From contig NC_060108.1 of assembly GCF_021155765.1 (NCBI RefSeq), forward strand, positions 25,507,025-25,571,024: a stretch of 64,000 nt of DNA, given 5' to 3'. The DNA is from Diprion similis. Taxonomy: Eukaryota > Arthropoda > Insecta > Hymenoptera > Diprionidae. This document shows, piece by piece, positions 47,949-60,100 of the stretch (the first letter of the stretch is position 1; the number at the start of each line of letters is the position of its first letter). Under the pieces are notes generated by a model. That model made no database searches and had not been told where the DNA came from. It saw only the letters and a list, made by a program, of their open reading frames with translations. The translations under genes were made by a program, and so were the position numbers.

Positions 47949-50900
47949 CTGAAAATGTAAGAGAACGGTTAGGGAAGGTGGAGAATTTTAATGAAGAAGT
48001 ATTGTTAATATTGGTATATTTGCAGTGGTGTTGCTTATTTCTATGACAAATCGCTCAATGCAGTATACATTTTGTGCTCGTGCATGCTATCGCAGTTTCA
48101 TGTCTGACGTGAAATCGTTGCAGTGTGGCGACAAGGCATGTTGATCGGTTGATTAACATACTAGCGTCAATTCTAATTATGATTCCAGGTTGGCTTGGAG
48201 CTGACGTTTCAAAGCCGCAGACGTAATTAACTGCGTCGAGTCACGAAAAAGCGCGAGACCACCGGAGCTTATAGGCGACGAAAATTGCGTTGGCTGGAAA
48301 TTGGTTGAGTGTATACTTATTATCGACGGTTTTCAGTCTCATAAATTAGTTTTTCGGATATAATTACGAGGCTACAGGGACATCGCGACGCGTGTGTCGA
48401 TAGATTTCATCCAACGTCTAAAGTGCGTTTCTCCCAATCGTACCCGCGTAATTGAATCGAATCAGTCGTTTGATTATCTGTCAATATATAAATGGGCATT
48501 TGTGTTTGAGCAACAGGCTTAAATTCCGTGGGCTGAGCAGGTAAACGAAATTTCGAACGGTTTGATAAAACGATGCTAATCAAAGCCATTTGTATGAGTC
48601 GAGAAGCTACTTTTTACGACCCGGTTACATTAAACTTCGACAAAATACCCCAGCGATTCAAGAGGCATAACATTTTATCGGCAGAGTTTTTCGATAATCT
48701 CGCGGCAACATTCATTGCTTCATTTCCCAACAGGATCCACGTACATTCGACGAAAAACTCAATCGATTTTGCTGCTGGGTGGGCATCGGTGAGTCCTCCA
48801 ATTCTCCAGAGGAACTCCGAAACCGGACCAGTTCTTAATACTACACCCTTGTTCCCTCCTCATGCTTCAATCGTCTTCGAAGCTGATTTTATGACAGCCA
48901 TATCTTCGACATTCACTTAGGACCTCTCTCAGTGCTCGAAGTTTGCATAACTCTGTAACACGATTTCCACAATACGTTTGCGCAATTTAATAAAAAATCG
49001 TGAAAAAGTGCAATTAGAGTACTTGTCCCAGCGATTGCTATGATAATTCCTAACAAATTTCTGCTTCTAAAGTAATTCCGTTCGAACATTTCCTTTCAAC
49101 AAAGGATACCCATACTAAGGGGTAAAATTTATATCGCGGTTGACGAAGGGCGACTGGACAGCGGATGAAAATAGTCATGTCGTCGGTCGCATGAGTATAA
49201 AATATTTATGTCCTATCAACGGTGTTGCAGAGTATAAGCGTCCTGGAGTGGTAAAAGGGAATGAAGAGAGAATTTTGGAGACGGGCGGGCGTCGACGTCG
49301 ACGTCAATGAAACTCGACATGGCCTACCGGCCATAAATTCCACCGTCACGGACAGAAATAAATCTAATATCTCTCATGTCCCACTTACAGGACAGCCGAC
49401 TGTATTTATTGCTTCTTCTGTCCTGGCCACTGTGTCCGCCGCATCAGTCCGAGACGCTGCTACCGGGATTTGCGGCCGCTCCTTTCCTCTCGTCAGGACT
49501 TCTTCCTCCTCTCAACTATTCCAAAAAATTTTACTGACCTCGCGTCGGTTCCGCGTAGAATTCTGTATATTCTTATACAACTCTGCATCTGCAGAGGCTC
49601 CTCATGGATGGAATTGATATTCCGAAAATATTGCTTTACCGCATGTCCTGACCGATGAGGAAATCAAAGGGTGCGATGTCGGAGGTGGTGTCCGGGTCTC
49701 GCCCAGGTGTAAGAAGTATTAGGTATAAGTTCGTATCGATCAACCTTCCGACACGCGAGCTCAGGGTGGGGTCTCCGGAGAACAACAACGCTTCCGCAGC
49801 CATTATGCAGTCGCCGGTTATTTTCTTTCTGGATGAACGTTCGTGTGCAGGACTGAATCGCCGGCATTGGCAGGACCTGGTGCGGAGGCCCAGCCTTCTC
49901 TGGATTTTTAAAAGGTCTCAGAATGTGTGCCTGAGAAGACTCTTCATTAAATTTTCCTCTTTTTCCATTGAGCCACGTCGGAGCCACGTTTCTCGCACGA
50001 ACATTAGTCAAGTCATAAGTTTAGAGTGGCAGCTTGCGTTGTCCTGCTACCGTATGCGATAGCCGGTATCAAATTTCGGTGTAATTAGGCACCGTATCAG
50101 ACGATGAAAAATAGCTATTAGGACTTTATCGAAGCATGATGCACGATATAATCATGGGACAAATGATGCGGATAATGCGCTGACTGCAGGAAACAAGTTT
50201 ATTTCTACACCTGCTTAATGCGTGCAATTTGAATTCGAAATTCTTAATGCGTCTGAGTCTTGATTTACTCCGGCTAAGAGATACGAGCACTCTTGATTCC
50301 CGATAGTCAAAATTTAGAAAGCATGTATAGAATCAATCTTAGCCACTGATTATGCCGGCCACTCGTTTTCGGGCTTGAATCGTACGAAAATTCTTCACCT
50401 CCTGCCGGGACGAGAACGAAGTTTTATTAAACCGATATAAATCACCCGAGAGGAAATTATTTGAGAATTCTATTTAGGAAGGCCCGCGGTATAGTTGAGG
50501 TCCATCGAATTTCAGTGGTCTAATAACTTATGCGTACATGTACCTCGTATAAGCTGATCCAACTTCTGAACTTGAAGAAACCATAGTCTCCCGAATAACT
50601 TCAAGATTTCTTCCTTGAATTATATACACTTGAAATGTGAAAATGGAAAATTAAACGCCACCGGTATTTCCCTGTTTATAATTTTGTGAGCGATTCAAAG
50701 AGATAATTTTACCCAAATTAAAATTAGGCACCTACAAGGCTATTGGTGATAAAATCCTAAGTTGTGGTCGCCCCGAACCGCACTCAGGCCTTCTCCACTA
50801 AAATTTCTACACAGACAGGGTCGCGTCTTGGTGTGATAAGGAATTAAAAGATTCGTATCCCCGTGGGTGTAACGAGACGATAACGATTAGGACCCCAAAC

Positions 50901-51973
50901 TGCACCGAAAACCGTCGCGTCGTTCTCTCCTCGCCTCGGCCGCTTCGCCTCTTCGTATTTCTCCGTTCTTCTCTCCTCTTCTCTCCTCTCCTCTCCTCTC
51001 CTTCTATACATCCCGAGGCAGGCACGGGGTCGCGGGCGAAGTAACGACTTCAGAATTTCATTAACGGAGGGCGGCGAGATTATTTTAAAGAGATACGGAA
51101 TTACCTGATTAGGAGGGAAAAAGTCATTAACTCAGGCGAAACTAATTAACGCTAGGCTCGAGAGCGCCTTCCTTCCCCTTTCTCTCCCTTTCTCTGCTTC
51201 CCGGTCTCCACGTCTCAACGTCTCTCTCTCTTTCTCTCTCTCTCCCCCTATATCCCGTTCTCAACCTTCTACACTCCGTCATCTTCTTCTTCTTCTTCGT
51301 CTTCTTCATCGTAGAGCGTGTAATACCCTCCTCGTAGGTACAAGATGCGGAGTATAGCTGCAGGAAAGGGTAAACAATAAAAGCCTGGAGAACTGGGCTG
51401 TGCTGTGCAGGTCTCAGGGCACTCACGTTAATCTTGTTACGGTTATGAATCGCTATGCTCAGAATAATGCTATCTGCTTACTCGGAGTTCCGGTTTATTT
51501 TACCCCCTCCATCCCCATCTCCATCCCCCTTCCCTTGTCTTATGAAGATACCAACAGCTATTCAAGAATCTATTCAATTTATGTCTCAGGCATACGAACA
51601 TCGTGTGATCAGCTGTCTCTAGCTATTTACGCCACACCCAGAATCACAATTTCCGTCTTTCTTGGAGGTTTTTTTTGTTTTTTTTTTTTATTTATTTCTG
51701 TTCGCGTCGAGATTCTTCTCTCAGGACCGGCGGACCTCGGTTCCAAAGGCAGAAATTCAGGAATTCGGGATTACATGATATTTCAACTCAGGTGAATAAA
51801 TTCGCGACGAATTTCGCCACGTCCGCAGGTGCAAGGATAAGAAAAATGGAAATAAAAAATTACCAAAGTTATAACCCGCGACGGCGTAAACATCTTGGCG
51901 TGTGCAGGCATGCAGCAGCTCTCGTCCAAGCAATTCCTATGCATATCGCGACTTTCTTTACGATCGGTGGAAG

Positions 51974-52004
51974 CCCGCACCCTTTCTTTCCTTATGGGTG
52001 CGGG
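51974..52004. repeat. Perfect 9-bp GC-rich inverted repeat
   Basis: CCCGCACCC, 13-nt T-rich loop, GGGTGCGGG. A stable hairpin in either strand; role unknown. Confidence 0.65.
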
Positions 52005-53059
52005 AGGATAACGCGGAGCTGCATCCGGATACTTGGTGGGCGAATAAAATCGGATCCTTCCGCTATTCCTTTTTGAAAAATCGAAAAGAAAATTGGTACA
52101 AATAAAACCATCTGCCCTCGCCAACGGCGCTAGCGTCTCGCAGATAAGCTTTTGTTGGTGAAATTATATATTATAACCGTGTGGCAGCTACTGTAAATAC
52201 ATCTCGCATGCACAGAATTTTTCTAGGCCAATCGTAAATTACACGTAGTAGGTACCTGCAGCTCGGATCTGTTGACTCTAATTACACTGTGCGTACCTGG
52301 ACGCTCTCTCGACGCCTCTTGAAGAGGGGAACCTGAGTAGCCAAAAGAATATCGTCCCTCGGTTTGTTTTTCTTACACACTCGTAGCAGTTCAGGGTCGT
52401 AAAACTTGACACGGGGAAGTTCCACACGGTGAATTATGGTTTTTGGAACTGCAATTGTCTATAGCTTTAGCAATTGTACGTGTATAACTGATCGAAATTC
52501 GGAAGCAAACAAATTTCGATACCCTACATATTCTCGTGGTAAAAACGTGCGTGCAAGTGAACTGTGAACCTACCTACCCAGCAGGATCCACAATTTGGTT
52601 GAAAATTTGAAATCAAGTTGCGAGAGAGCGCGAAGATCGGTGAGGCACGAGTCAGCCCGTCAGTGTCAACGTCTAATGAACAATATACAAGACGGGACGG
52701 TGCTAAGAATCCAATATGGCCACCAGCTGCATCCGGAAGGATCGCAAGGGGAATTCTGTGATTACATTCCTGGCTGGGTTTCCCGGCAGCGTCGATCTCA
52801 CCCCGAGTTTCCTTCCAGTCTCGAGTGCAAACTACGTTTCGCGATTCATCCACCGACGACATCAGCGATGGCGACTGACTGCAATAAGCAACAGCGGCTT
52901 TATTTGCGCTTGGCAGTAATTTACCCGCAGGTTAAAGGCCGCGTGCGGATCGACTGTACAGTCCTGCAATTTTTTTTTATCGATCAAAACAGCCTCCAGC
53001 CGTGGGGAACGATCGGCGATCAAGTTCATCGTCAGACGTAACGTGTTTCCGTCCGGCGT

Positions 53060-53239
53060 GCGGCCGATCGGCCGCGTGATCACCGCCCATGAACAACCAC
53101 TGCAAGGGGACTGCGAGTTGTTGTTTATCGGCGCATTACATGCCTCCGCCTTACCGCAATTGACGATAATAATCGCGCGAATTCGCGCAAATCGCCGGCG
53201 CGCCGCTAATTTCGGAGCGATTCGATTCGCTTCGCTCCG
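53060..53239. promoter_or_regulatory. CpG-dense cluster of perfect palindromes
   Basis: Within 180 bp lie GCGGCCGATCGGCCGC (53060-53075, perfect 16-bp palindrome), GCGCGAATTCGCGC (53175-53188, 14 bp), CGGCGCGCCG (53196-53205, 10 bp), and the inverted pair CGGAGCGA / TCGCTCCG (53213-53220, 53232-53239). CpG is frequent throughout. The density suggests a promoter- or enhancer-like element; no coding evidence supports either strand. Confidence 0.5.
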
Positions 53240-53476
53240 CTCGTGCAGCCGCGATTCTCGTTCGATTTTGCCTTCGATGCCCAGCTTGTAGCGCAAAGCT
53301 ATTCTTGGCTGGGGGTTGCAGTTCGTGCATTAATTTGGTCTGTCTGTGCCGGTTTGTGCGGTGGTGAACAACACCAGCGTATTGACTTTATACAGTCGTA
53401 AATAATGCCGCGAATAACACACCGGCCGTTGTCTTTTTTAATTAAATTTCGTTACTGCCAATTCAACGACCGAACC

Positions 53477-53507
<31 letters not shown>
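53477..53507. repeat. (GCT)n microsatellite
   Basis: About ten GCT units with one GTT interruption. It could encode a polyGln or polyAla run, but no surrounding open frame supports that. Confidence 0.85.
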
Positions 53508-56500
53508 GGGCACAAATAAATTGGAAAGATTCAACGCTGATTTCAATTACGATTGATTAAATGTTACTCCGTTAAACTGACCGCACCTGTACGAATTACC
53601 GAGAAGTAACCGGCGTCTATATTTCAACGTGTTTCAAGTGAAAATGAGATAATTCGCGGTCTTTTCATTACTTTCATTATTTTTTTTCATCCAAGATCGA
53701 AATCCGCATGTAGTCGACATAGGACGATTAAATCGTAAGAATGAAATGTATGTTATTTTTTACAAATAAAACTCAGTTTATAGCAATGAAATATTGTAAT
53801 CATTAATTAAATAGAAACCCGAGAATAAAAAACATGACTCGCATACCTGCAGTCCGAGGTTTTTCCATCACACACGAATTTTGGTGAAAATTTGGAAACT
53901 TTTCATCCCGCGGGTCGCACGTGGGTTGAAATTGCCCGGCAGCCAAAGGCAGGTATACCCATAGCTACGTGGGCGGCATATGGAGTTGCTGAAAATTCAT
54001 TTCCTGCAGCTAGACTATAAGGCGGTGCGAGGCGGCTGCAGGGATTTACCGGCAGTAAACCTGTAAAATATGAAAATTTTCAGCAAATTGCATTCTCCGA
54101 CGGTGCATTCCAGTTCAAGCGATCCTCGACAATGGGCGACACCTTCCGCAGAATTCCGATCAACGATATCCTGTACCTACCCAGGACGACATTTCGCCAC
54201 CGCGGTGTGTGGATTCCTTTATTGATTCGACTTTAAAAAATCAGGATAATCGTGTGCCAGTTGCAAGTTGAATATAAAGATTAACTTATTTAGTCGTTTA
54301 TAGGCGGAAAAAATTCCAACAGTATATATGACAACAAATTTTGCATTTGGTTAAAAAGTTCGCTGATAAAACAATTAACTATAGCTGTTAATTTGCTATC
54401 GTGTTGATTGCCGTCGGTTTGCTCGTAGCATATACGAGTACATTAAACTGGGTTGTTTTTGTACAAAGCCATAATATGTATTGCAGTTCTTACGTAGCCT
54501 TGAGTATAAAGTCAGCGGTCCGTATAATTTCTTTCGGGGATTATACGCGTAATATATTAAGATTAGCGATAATTACAATACTTAGCGGTAGATCGTGATA
54601 ATAAAAGTTTTTTGTTTTGTTTGTTTTTTTTTTTTCTTGCTACTGTTTAATTGATAATTGCACGTACCTATCGCATAAACTGAGTTGAAGATATAATTAT
54701 CCTGCGATTGCTATCTGCGTAATCTTTGCGACAGTCCCAGTCACACGTCTCTGAGGTCAGTCAGCCGCCATCAGGCTCGGAAAAAGGTTTAAAGATCCCG
54801 AATTTTCAGGGCGGAATAGCTTAGTGGCGAAGAAAAACACCGCCAGCGACTCGCCTATCCCCAGAAGTTAGAGTGGGCACCCAAATGGCGGCCGCACCGC
54901 GGCACGAAGTAATTATTCCCTCTCCTTTTAAACACAGTAATCTTTGAGTTTCTTCCGCCGCACGTTGTTTATGGTAATCCATCTCCTCGCAGGTCTATAA
55001 ACACAGCATATGACCAGAAATACTAAAATTGCCAGCCATGCAGGGTTATTATTATTATTATTGTTATTATATGTATACAGTTCAAAACAGTTCAACTAGA
55101 AATCCTTTTGGAAAAATTGGAAAACCATGAAAAATCATCTGAACTCATCTCACAAACAGCTGCTGTTAATATCTGGACTCCTGTTATTATAGTCCTTCAG
55201 GTACCAAAATGATCATCCTTATTCCTGTGTAAAAGAATATTTCCGCGACTAAGAAATTCTTTCACATCCAGTTTAGCACGCGTCGTTGATAAATCGTGTG
55301 ACAGAGATTTCACGAGTACCTACGTAGAGACAGTTTATTAAATGTGCATAAACCTGTTACCGTGTCACACGGTGGTTATGACAGCGTGGATTTAAAGCTC
55401 GGAAGATTGACTCGAGTGTGATGCGTGTAATTCACCTTCAGAGACCTTTAAGCGCTTCCACCTTAACCGTCTAGGAGGCCCCATCTAATTGCAAGACCGA
55501 GATGGCTGCCGTGCACGCCACAGGAAATCACCCGCGCACGCCAAAAAAGAAGAAAAAAAAAAAAATTATAAAAAGAAAGAACAAAAAAAAAAAACTGTGT
55601 AGCCTATCTTACGGTTCGCTCGCTTTAACGACCGAGCCAGGCGAACGATTATAACGAGCATCTAGTTGGTTCTTCGTACCTATATAGTATACCTACATTT
55701 CCTCAGCGAGATATTTTTATCCATAAGTGATAATATTTCCTTGATCACAGCGAAGATGCAGTTCATTGATTTGAAAATGGATATGTACTGTTGAAGATAT
55801 AAAAAGAAGGAAAGAAAGAAAAAAAATTATTTACCAGGGACGCAATTACACCGCATAGCTTATGAGATAATGATGCAAAAATAAATAACGAAAATTTCCA
55901 GCAACGTGGTTTAACGTGTAAGGTTGAAACCCGTTGAAATTTAATAGCGTGTGTTTATGCATTACATTTTACGTTATATGGCGCGACGTATATTTATAAC
56001 GTATAAGCGATACGATCACAGCAGGTTACATTTGTATTGTAATGCGTATAGTAATTGCGGGAGTCTTGACGCGAGGGTTGCGTAATAAAAATAAACTGGA
56101 AAGAAATGAAGAATAATATGGAGAGAGAGAAAGAGAGAACAGAAAGAAGGGAAAAAACGAGGTATACAAATTTTTTTCAAAAAATATTAATACGGTTCTA
56201 AACTTACCCGTGTATAACCTACCTACCTACCTACCAACGGGCTAGATTTTACGACCTGACCGATGTTAATGCCGCGAGTTCTGTTCGGAATGGGTGTGAC
56301 CCTGCTTTTTAACTATTGGACAACGGAGTTGCTGGAAGGCCGACACACACGCCCCGGATGCGAAAGAGGCTTACTGAGCTCCGACGAACTTAACGACTAA
56401 TCAACCTATCGAAACGCACTTTGAAAGCTCCGTACGGTCCGGAGAGTTTGTCTATGGCGACGGCCTCGGGAGAGTCTCGTAATTCCGACCGCTGGACATG

Positions 56501-57131
56501 TCTTACCGTCGCGATAGCCTTTTCAAAATCATAAATGTCATTAGATAAGGCCTAACAGCTGTTGGCCCTTATCGGCGAGACACTCGTTATCGCCAGTTAG
56601 CTCGAAGTGAATAAAAAGTATCGCGTTCGAATTCTAGAACAAGCGAGTAGGTATTCATCGGAATATAAAATTTCTGCATTTGCATTTTCGCCACTTGGCC
56701 GGGGATCTTGAAGACGCGTTGCAAAATCCACCGCAACGGGATTTATTCGCGTTTTGCGTGGGCGCAGCTGCATCGGTCGCGTTTTCTGCTATCCCCATCT
56801 CCTCGTCCGGAGCGAACCAAGGGAAAGGTTATCGAACGAGAACGATGATAGATGCAAGGTGGGGCGAAGCAATCGCGTTCTAATCGACTTATAATCGATC
56901 ACGAAACCTCGCATGCGGCCAAACAGAGCTCGAGCTCCTCCTCTTCCGCCATCTACTCCGCAGGCTAACCACCCATCCAATTTTCCCCCCGTTACTCGCT
57001 CATGCATTTAATGCTCGCAATTTTTACCGCATGGTTACAGCAGGGCGCGATGCATATCGCTGGAGGAATTCAAACGTCTGTACCTACATTTCGAATTTAA
57101 CGTGGGGAAAATCGAAAGGGGAATCGCTTAC

Positions 57132-57177
57132 CTCGAAGCACCTTTGAGAGGAACGTCTCTCGTCTGTGGCCTGCCAT
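57132..57177 (-). CDS. Candidate orphan first coding exon
   Basis: Minus-strand ATG in good context (GTGCCATGG) opens MAGHRRETFLSKVLR and reaches a strong donor (CGAG|GTAAGCG) in phase 1, the phase required by the candidate terminal exon at 47881-47948. Joined directly they would encode 37 residues, with a 9.2-kb intron. Entirely inferential; either exon may be spurious or further exons may exist. Confidence 0.12.
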
Positions 57178-60100
57178 GGCACCCCGCGTGGTTTCAGGGG
57201 GCAATCAACGTTTCGTGATTAGCAGTCTCGAGATTGGCCAAAACTGATTGCTCACCAGCTCGCAGGCTCCGGACCAAGTCCGCAACGGAGGTTGAGACTC
57301 ATCTTCTGGGTCCAGCTCTCCCAGCGAATTTTAGATCTCGTTTCCCAGCTGCGGATGGAAAACGGTGTTTATTTTCACGAGTGTTAAGGATACCGGTTCG
57401 AAAATGGTTTATACGGCATATGTTCACGTAAGAGCGCAACTGCACGAAGGTTGGCGAAGGAGATCGATTGAAACCGTTGTATATATACGATGAATATACG
57501 GCATAGGACGAATACGACGAGCCTTTCGTCGAATCAATTTTAATTTCAACCTTAAACACTACGTGTGCAACTTTGTATGCGTAGATATTATCGTTTTGAC
57601 AAAAGTATGTTTCTCTTGCTCCATTAGAGATATAAACCAGTCATCGAGGGGCTTATTTATTTCACTTATGACACCAGCGAGTATGCGGATATCTTTAATT
57701 GCTAATCGCGTCGACAGCTGCTCGACTCCGCAAGGTGACATCGTCGTCGTCGGATGACCGTTGAATTAAAAATTTGCCCATAGAATTTTACCGTATTTCC
57801 AACATCGGTATATTAGCAGACCGGCACCGACTCCAAGCACTCACATGACAGCCAAGTAACGACGTGCGAGCTTCGGTGTCCTGGACACATGATCAAATTA
57901 CCAAATCCATAAATATCACACGTACATACGTATCTCACGCGTATTCATATCTATTAGTCATCGTTAACCCCACAACCACCGCCACCAAGATATGTCATGT
58001 CATGGAAAGATCGATTTAGCGACGATAAAGTAATTTCGTTTAGTATTCAGTTTATAAATTCGACATCAATTCTCGCCATAAACACGAATAAGTATATACA
58101 ATTTACAACTATTGCTTGTCAAAGCTGTAGGAAAAAATTTTCAAATCTATATACATTCCGTTGGTAAAAAAAGTATCTCGTTATCAAATAAAAAAAAAAC
58201 AAAAAAAAAAAAAAAACATAATGACATTGCCTGAAAGGAATATTCGCTATAAATATTGTCCATTTGATCCAGCATCGACGTCAACGTATTTTAGAAATAG
58301 TTACTAAATCAGTGGCTCTAATTGGTCTAAGACACGAATGAAAGCGTGACCATAAGATCAGGTCCAAACGATCGATGATTGAGATTCCTCGAATTCCTAA
58401 CACGAGATGTGGAATTTCCAAGCACGTTGTTTGAGGCGCCCAAGTGATTAAAAACTTTCCGAGCGCCAGAATTGTCAACTAAAATTGTTTGTCTCGAGTC
58501 AGCGTCCTACGTGGGGAAGTGGCTCGCGAGTATCGATCACGTAAATGTTTGATGAAGAACGGTGCCAGGTGCCAGAGTTACCCGGGAGCTTCGGGGCTTC
58601 TGTAGGGTTGTTTGATACAAACAACGTTGTTCGCACAATTGGCATGAAATCTTCATCGCGTGGTGCTCAGTTGGGTATCATTTCGTTGGCCACTGTCACC
58701 TTGGCGCCTGAATATTTCAGGTATGATGAAGATTTCCAGTCTCCTTACTCCATTTCGAGTCTAACGTGGATTGATTTTAGTGGAAACCGTGAATTCCAGT
58801 ACCTAAGTGAGCTATAGGAAAAGGAAGTTGGCCAGTGAAATTGGCTCGACGACGACGTCTCCTCAACCCGGCACGAAACATTCAAGTTATCGTAACGAAG
58901 TTGCTACGCGTCTAGTAACGTGATAATATTCCACTCGGTGGTATCTCAGTTCGCTGTTCGTTTAGGCGTGATTGATTCACCTCTTGACCTTCGACACGAT
59001 CCGTTTTCAAGATACCGTTGAAACGTACGAGTATATCAGCCCGGGACGAGCTGGTCTGCGACATAAACTTGGTGGATAACGGGGTCTACTTCGCAGTCTG
59101 AAAACAAAGCTGTGTGTTCCGATGGTGAGCCGCGTTTGCAGGGCAAGGAACACCCGTGATCCACAGTTCCTTGGTAGGTATAGCGAGGAGAAGACCGGGG
59201 TCGGGGGGTTGGGTGTAATTATGAAGCAGAGATCCGCAGGGAAAGATAGGCCACGAAACCCCGAGTGATGGATGCTTTCAGCGTTTGAACACCGCGGCAG
59301 TCCGCAGGCTTCGAAGCCATGCACCATATACGCGGCCACCCTCCTTCTGGCGATCGCAGCCTCTTAGAATGGGGAAAAAAATGGCGATTCTGAATTTTGG
59401 CGAAAACGGGTGATTCTGGTGAATCTCCTCGATTGCCGTAGTGGCAAGCGAGAAACGCGTCTTTCTGCACTGCACTGTCCAGAGTCCCGCCCAGCACGTC
59501 GACCAATAGTCATTAGGTGGGTCCATTAAACGAGCGTGCACGCTCACGCACACGCTTGGCTCGTCGAGCGACCTCGTCTTCGACGCTCGAACCACGCGTG
59601 GGGTGCTCGGCCAGGTCGGCACCACATGCCATGGCGTTTCTTCGACGGACCGGGAGGTGGGCGGAACCAAGAGGCGGCTCTTTACGGCCACCTTCCGTTC
59701 CCCGCGTCGGAAACCGCTTGTACTCCCCGATAGTCACTTGGTATACTTTGTACACGCGTGGTATAACGCGAGTATGCAGGTACCGAGGACCTGCCCGATG
59801 TTGCCTGCTTGACTATCGCAATCAAACGTCGTCGTTGCCTTTCCCGTGTTCTTCTGTTTTTCACGCTTTCCGGATCGCTGAGATTTTCGTATCGATGACT
59901 GTTTCATACAACGGCCTACGAATTTAGAGACCATTTTTTCATGGTACCGCTGGGGTGAATACCTTGGTCGTTGATCCATTCGATCATTGATCACGAATTG
60001 CTATAGCAAAAAGGGTGTTGATGCAGTTTACTTGACGTACTTGGAATTTACGATACTGTGAATTACTGATGTTGTCCCCGTGGTTGAAGAGACTCCGTAA

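Larger units (their letters stand above)
47949..57131. other. GC-richer gene-poor region, middle part
   Basis: No recognisable gene. Contains pyrimidine-rich tracts (about 50955-51003 and 51170-51315), a CpG-dense stretch with palindromes (53040-53290), a GCT microsatellite and AT-rich patches around 55.5-56.2 kb. The ATG frame at 48573-48920 (+, 115 residues) is the most protein-like open frame here but matches nothing known to me. Confidence 0.45.
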
